A DNA stretch of 64,000 nt from Alphaproteobacteria bacterium HGW-Alphaproteobacteria-1 (GTDB taxonomy: Bacteria > Pseudomonadota > Alphaproteobacteria > Rhodobacterales > Rhodobacteraceae), in NCBI GenBank assembly GCA_002842985.1, contig PHEQ01000003.1, positions 124,001 to 188,000 of the forward strand, written 5' to 3'. The notes below the pieces were generated by a model. It ran no database searches. It was not told the origin of the DNA and worked only from the letters and a program-made list of their open reading frames with translations. Position numbers and translations under genes: made by a program. Positions 63,970-64,000 of the stretch are shown piece by piece; position 1 is the first letter of the stretch; each line of letters begins with the position of its first letter.

Positions 63970-64000
63970 TTGTCCCTCTCCCTCAATCCGTCTGCGGCAC

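Overview
The window is a high-GC alphaproteobacterial chromosome segment, most likely from the roseobacter group (Rhodobacterales). The evidence is a set of familiar neighbourhoods: mutY divergent from a DciA(DUF721)-DsbA pair; a ctaC-ctaB-(small protein)-ctaG-ctaE-SURF1-thrC-M16 peptidase run; a PetP/PetR-type regulator pair; an RTX-tailed secreted nucleotidase; dimethylglycine-dehydrogenase-like proteins next to a homocysteine methyltransferase; and an FNR-type box. I saw no tRNA, rRNA, CRISPR array, transposase or integrase.

Layout. Positions 1-20200 are mostly core genes: a degenerate LpxK-like gene, DsbA-like and DciA-like proteins, mutY, an AlkB-type hydroxylase, tldD, the cytochrome aa3 oxidase subunit and assembly operon, thrC, an M16 peptidase, a GNAT acetyltransferase, a metallo-beta-lactamase-fold protein, a lipoprotein, the RTX nucleotidase, petR-petP and ilvE. 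A non-coding stretch of about 750 bp (20202-20956) leads into a large surface-polysaccharide locus (20957-50646). That locus has a priming sugar transferase, a Wzy-like polymerase, many GT2/GT4 glycosyltransferases, a WecG/TagA-type transferase, sugar oxidoreductases and epimerases (once as two genes and once as a fusion), a CpsD-like kinase with an (EP)12 tract, a Wzz-like chain-length protein and a Wzx flippase.

Inside that locus is a tightly coupled reverse-strand operon (34352-46786): a type I PKS (KS-AT-KR-DH-ACP-TE), a GT2 glycosyltransferase, an NRPS initiation module (formyltransferase, then an adenylation domain interrupted by a luciferase-like monooxygenase, then a carrier protein) and a phosphopantetheinyl transferase. 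Every junction is a 4-bp ATGA overlap. This hybrid assembly line nested among Wzx/Wzy/Wzz genes is the most unusual system here. I infer that it makes a formylated aminoacyl-polyketide that may be glycosylated or may decorate the polysaccharide. Its KS domain appears to carry an in-frame loss of about 19 residues.

Positions 50597-64000 return to housekeeping and catabolism: a rhomboid-like protein lacking its catalytic residues, trpS, a membrane-anchored NYN/Zc3h12a-type nuclease, a glutathionyl-hydroquinone-reductase-like protein, rppH, grxC, a TetR-controlled CMD-family protein, dapD, and a one-carbon/betaine block with two FAD-GcvT proteins, a homocysteine S-methyltransferase and the remnant of a zinc-type alcohol dehydrogenase. 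Four copies of a GTCATCCTC-type intergenic repeat lie between 48 and 58 kb.
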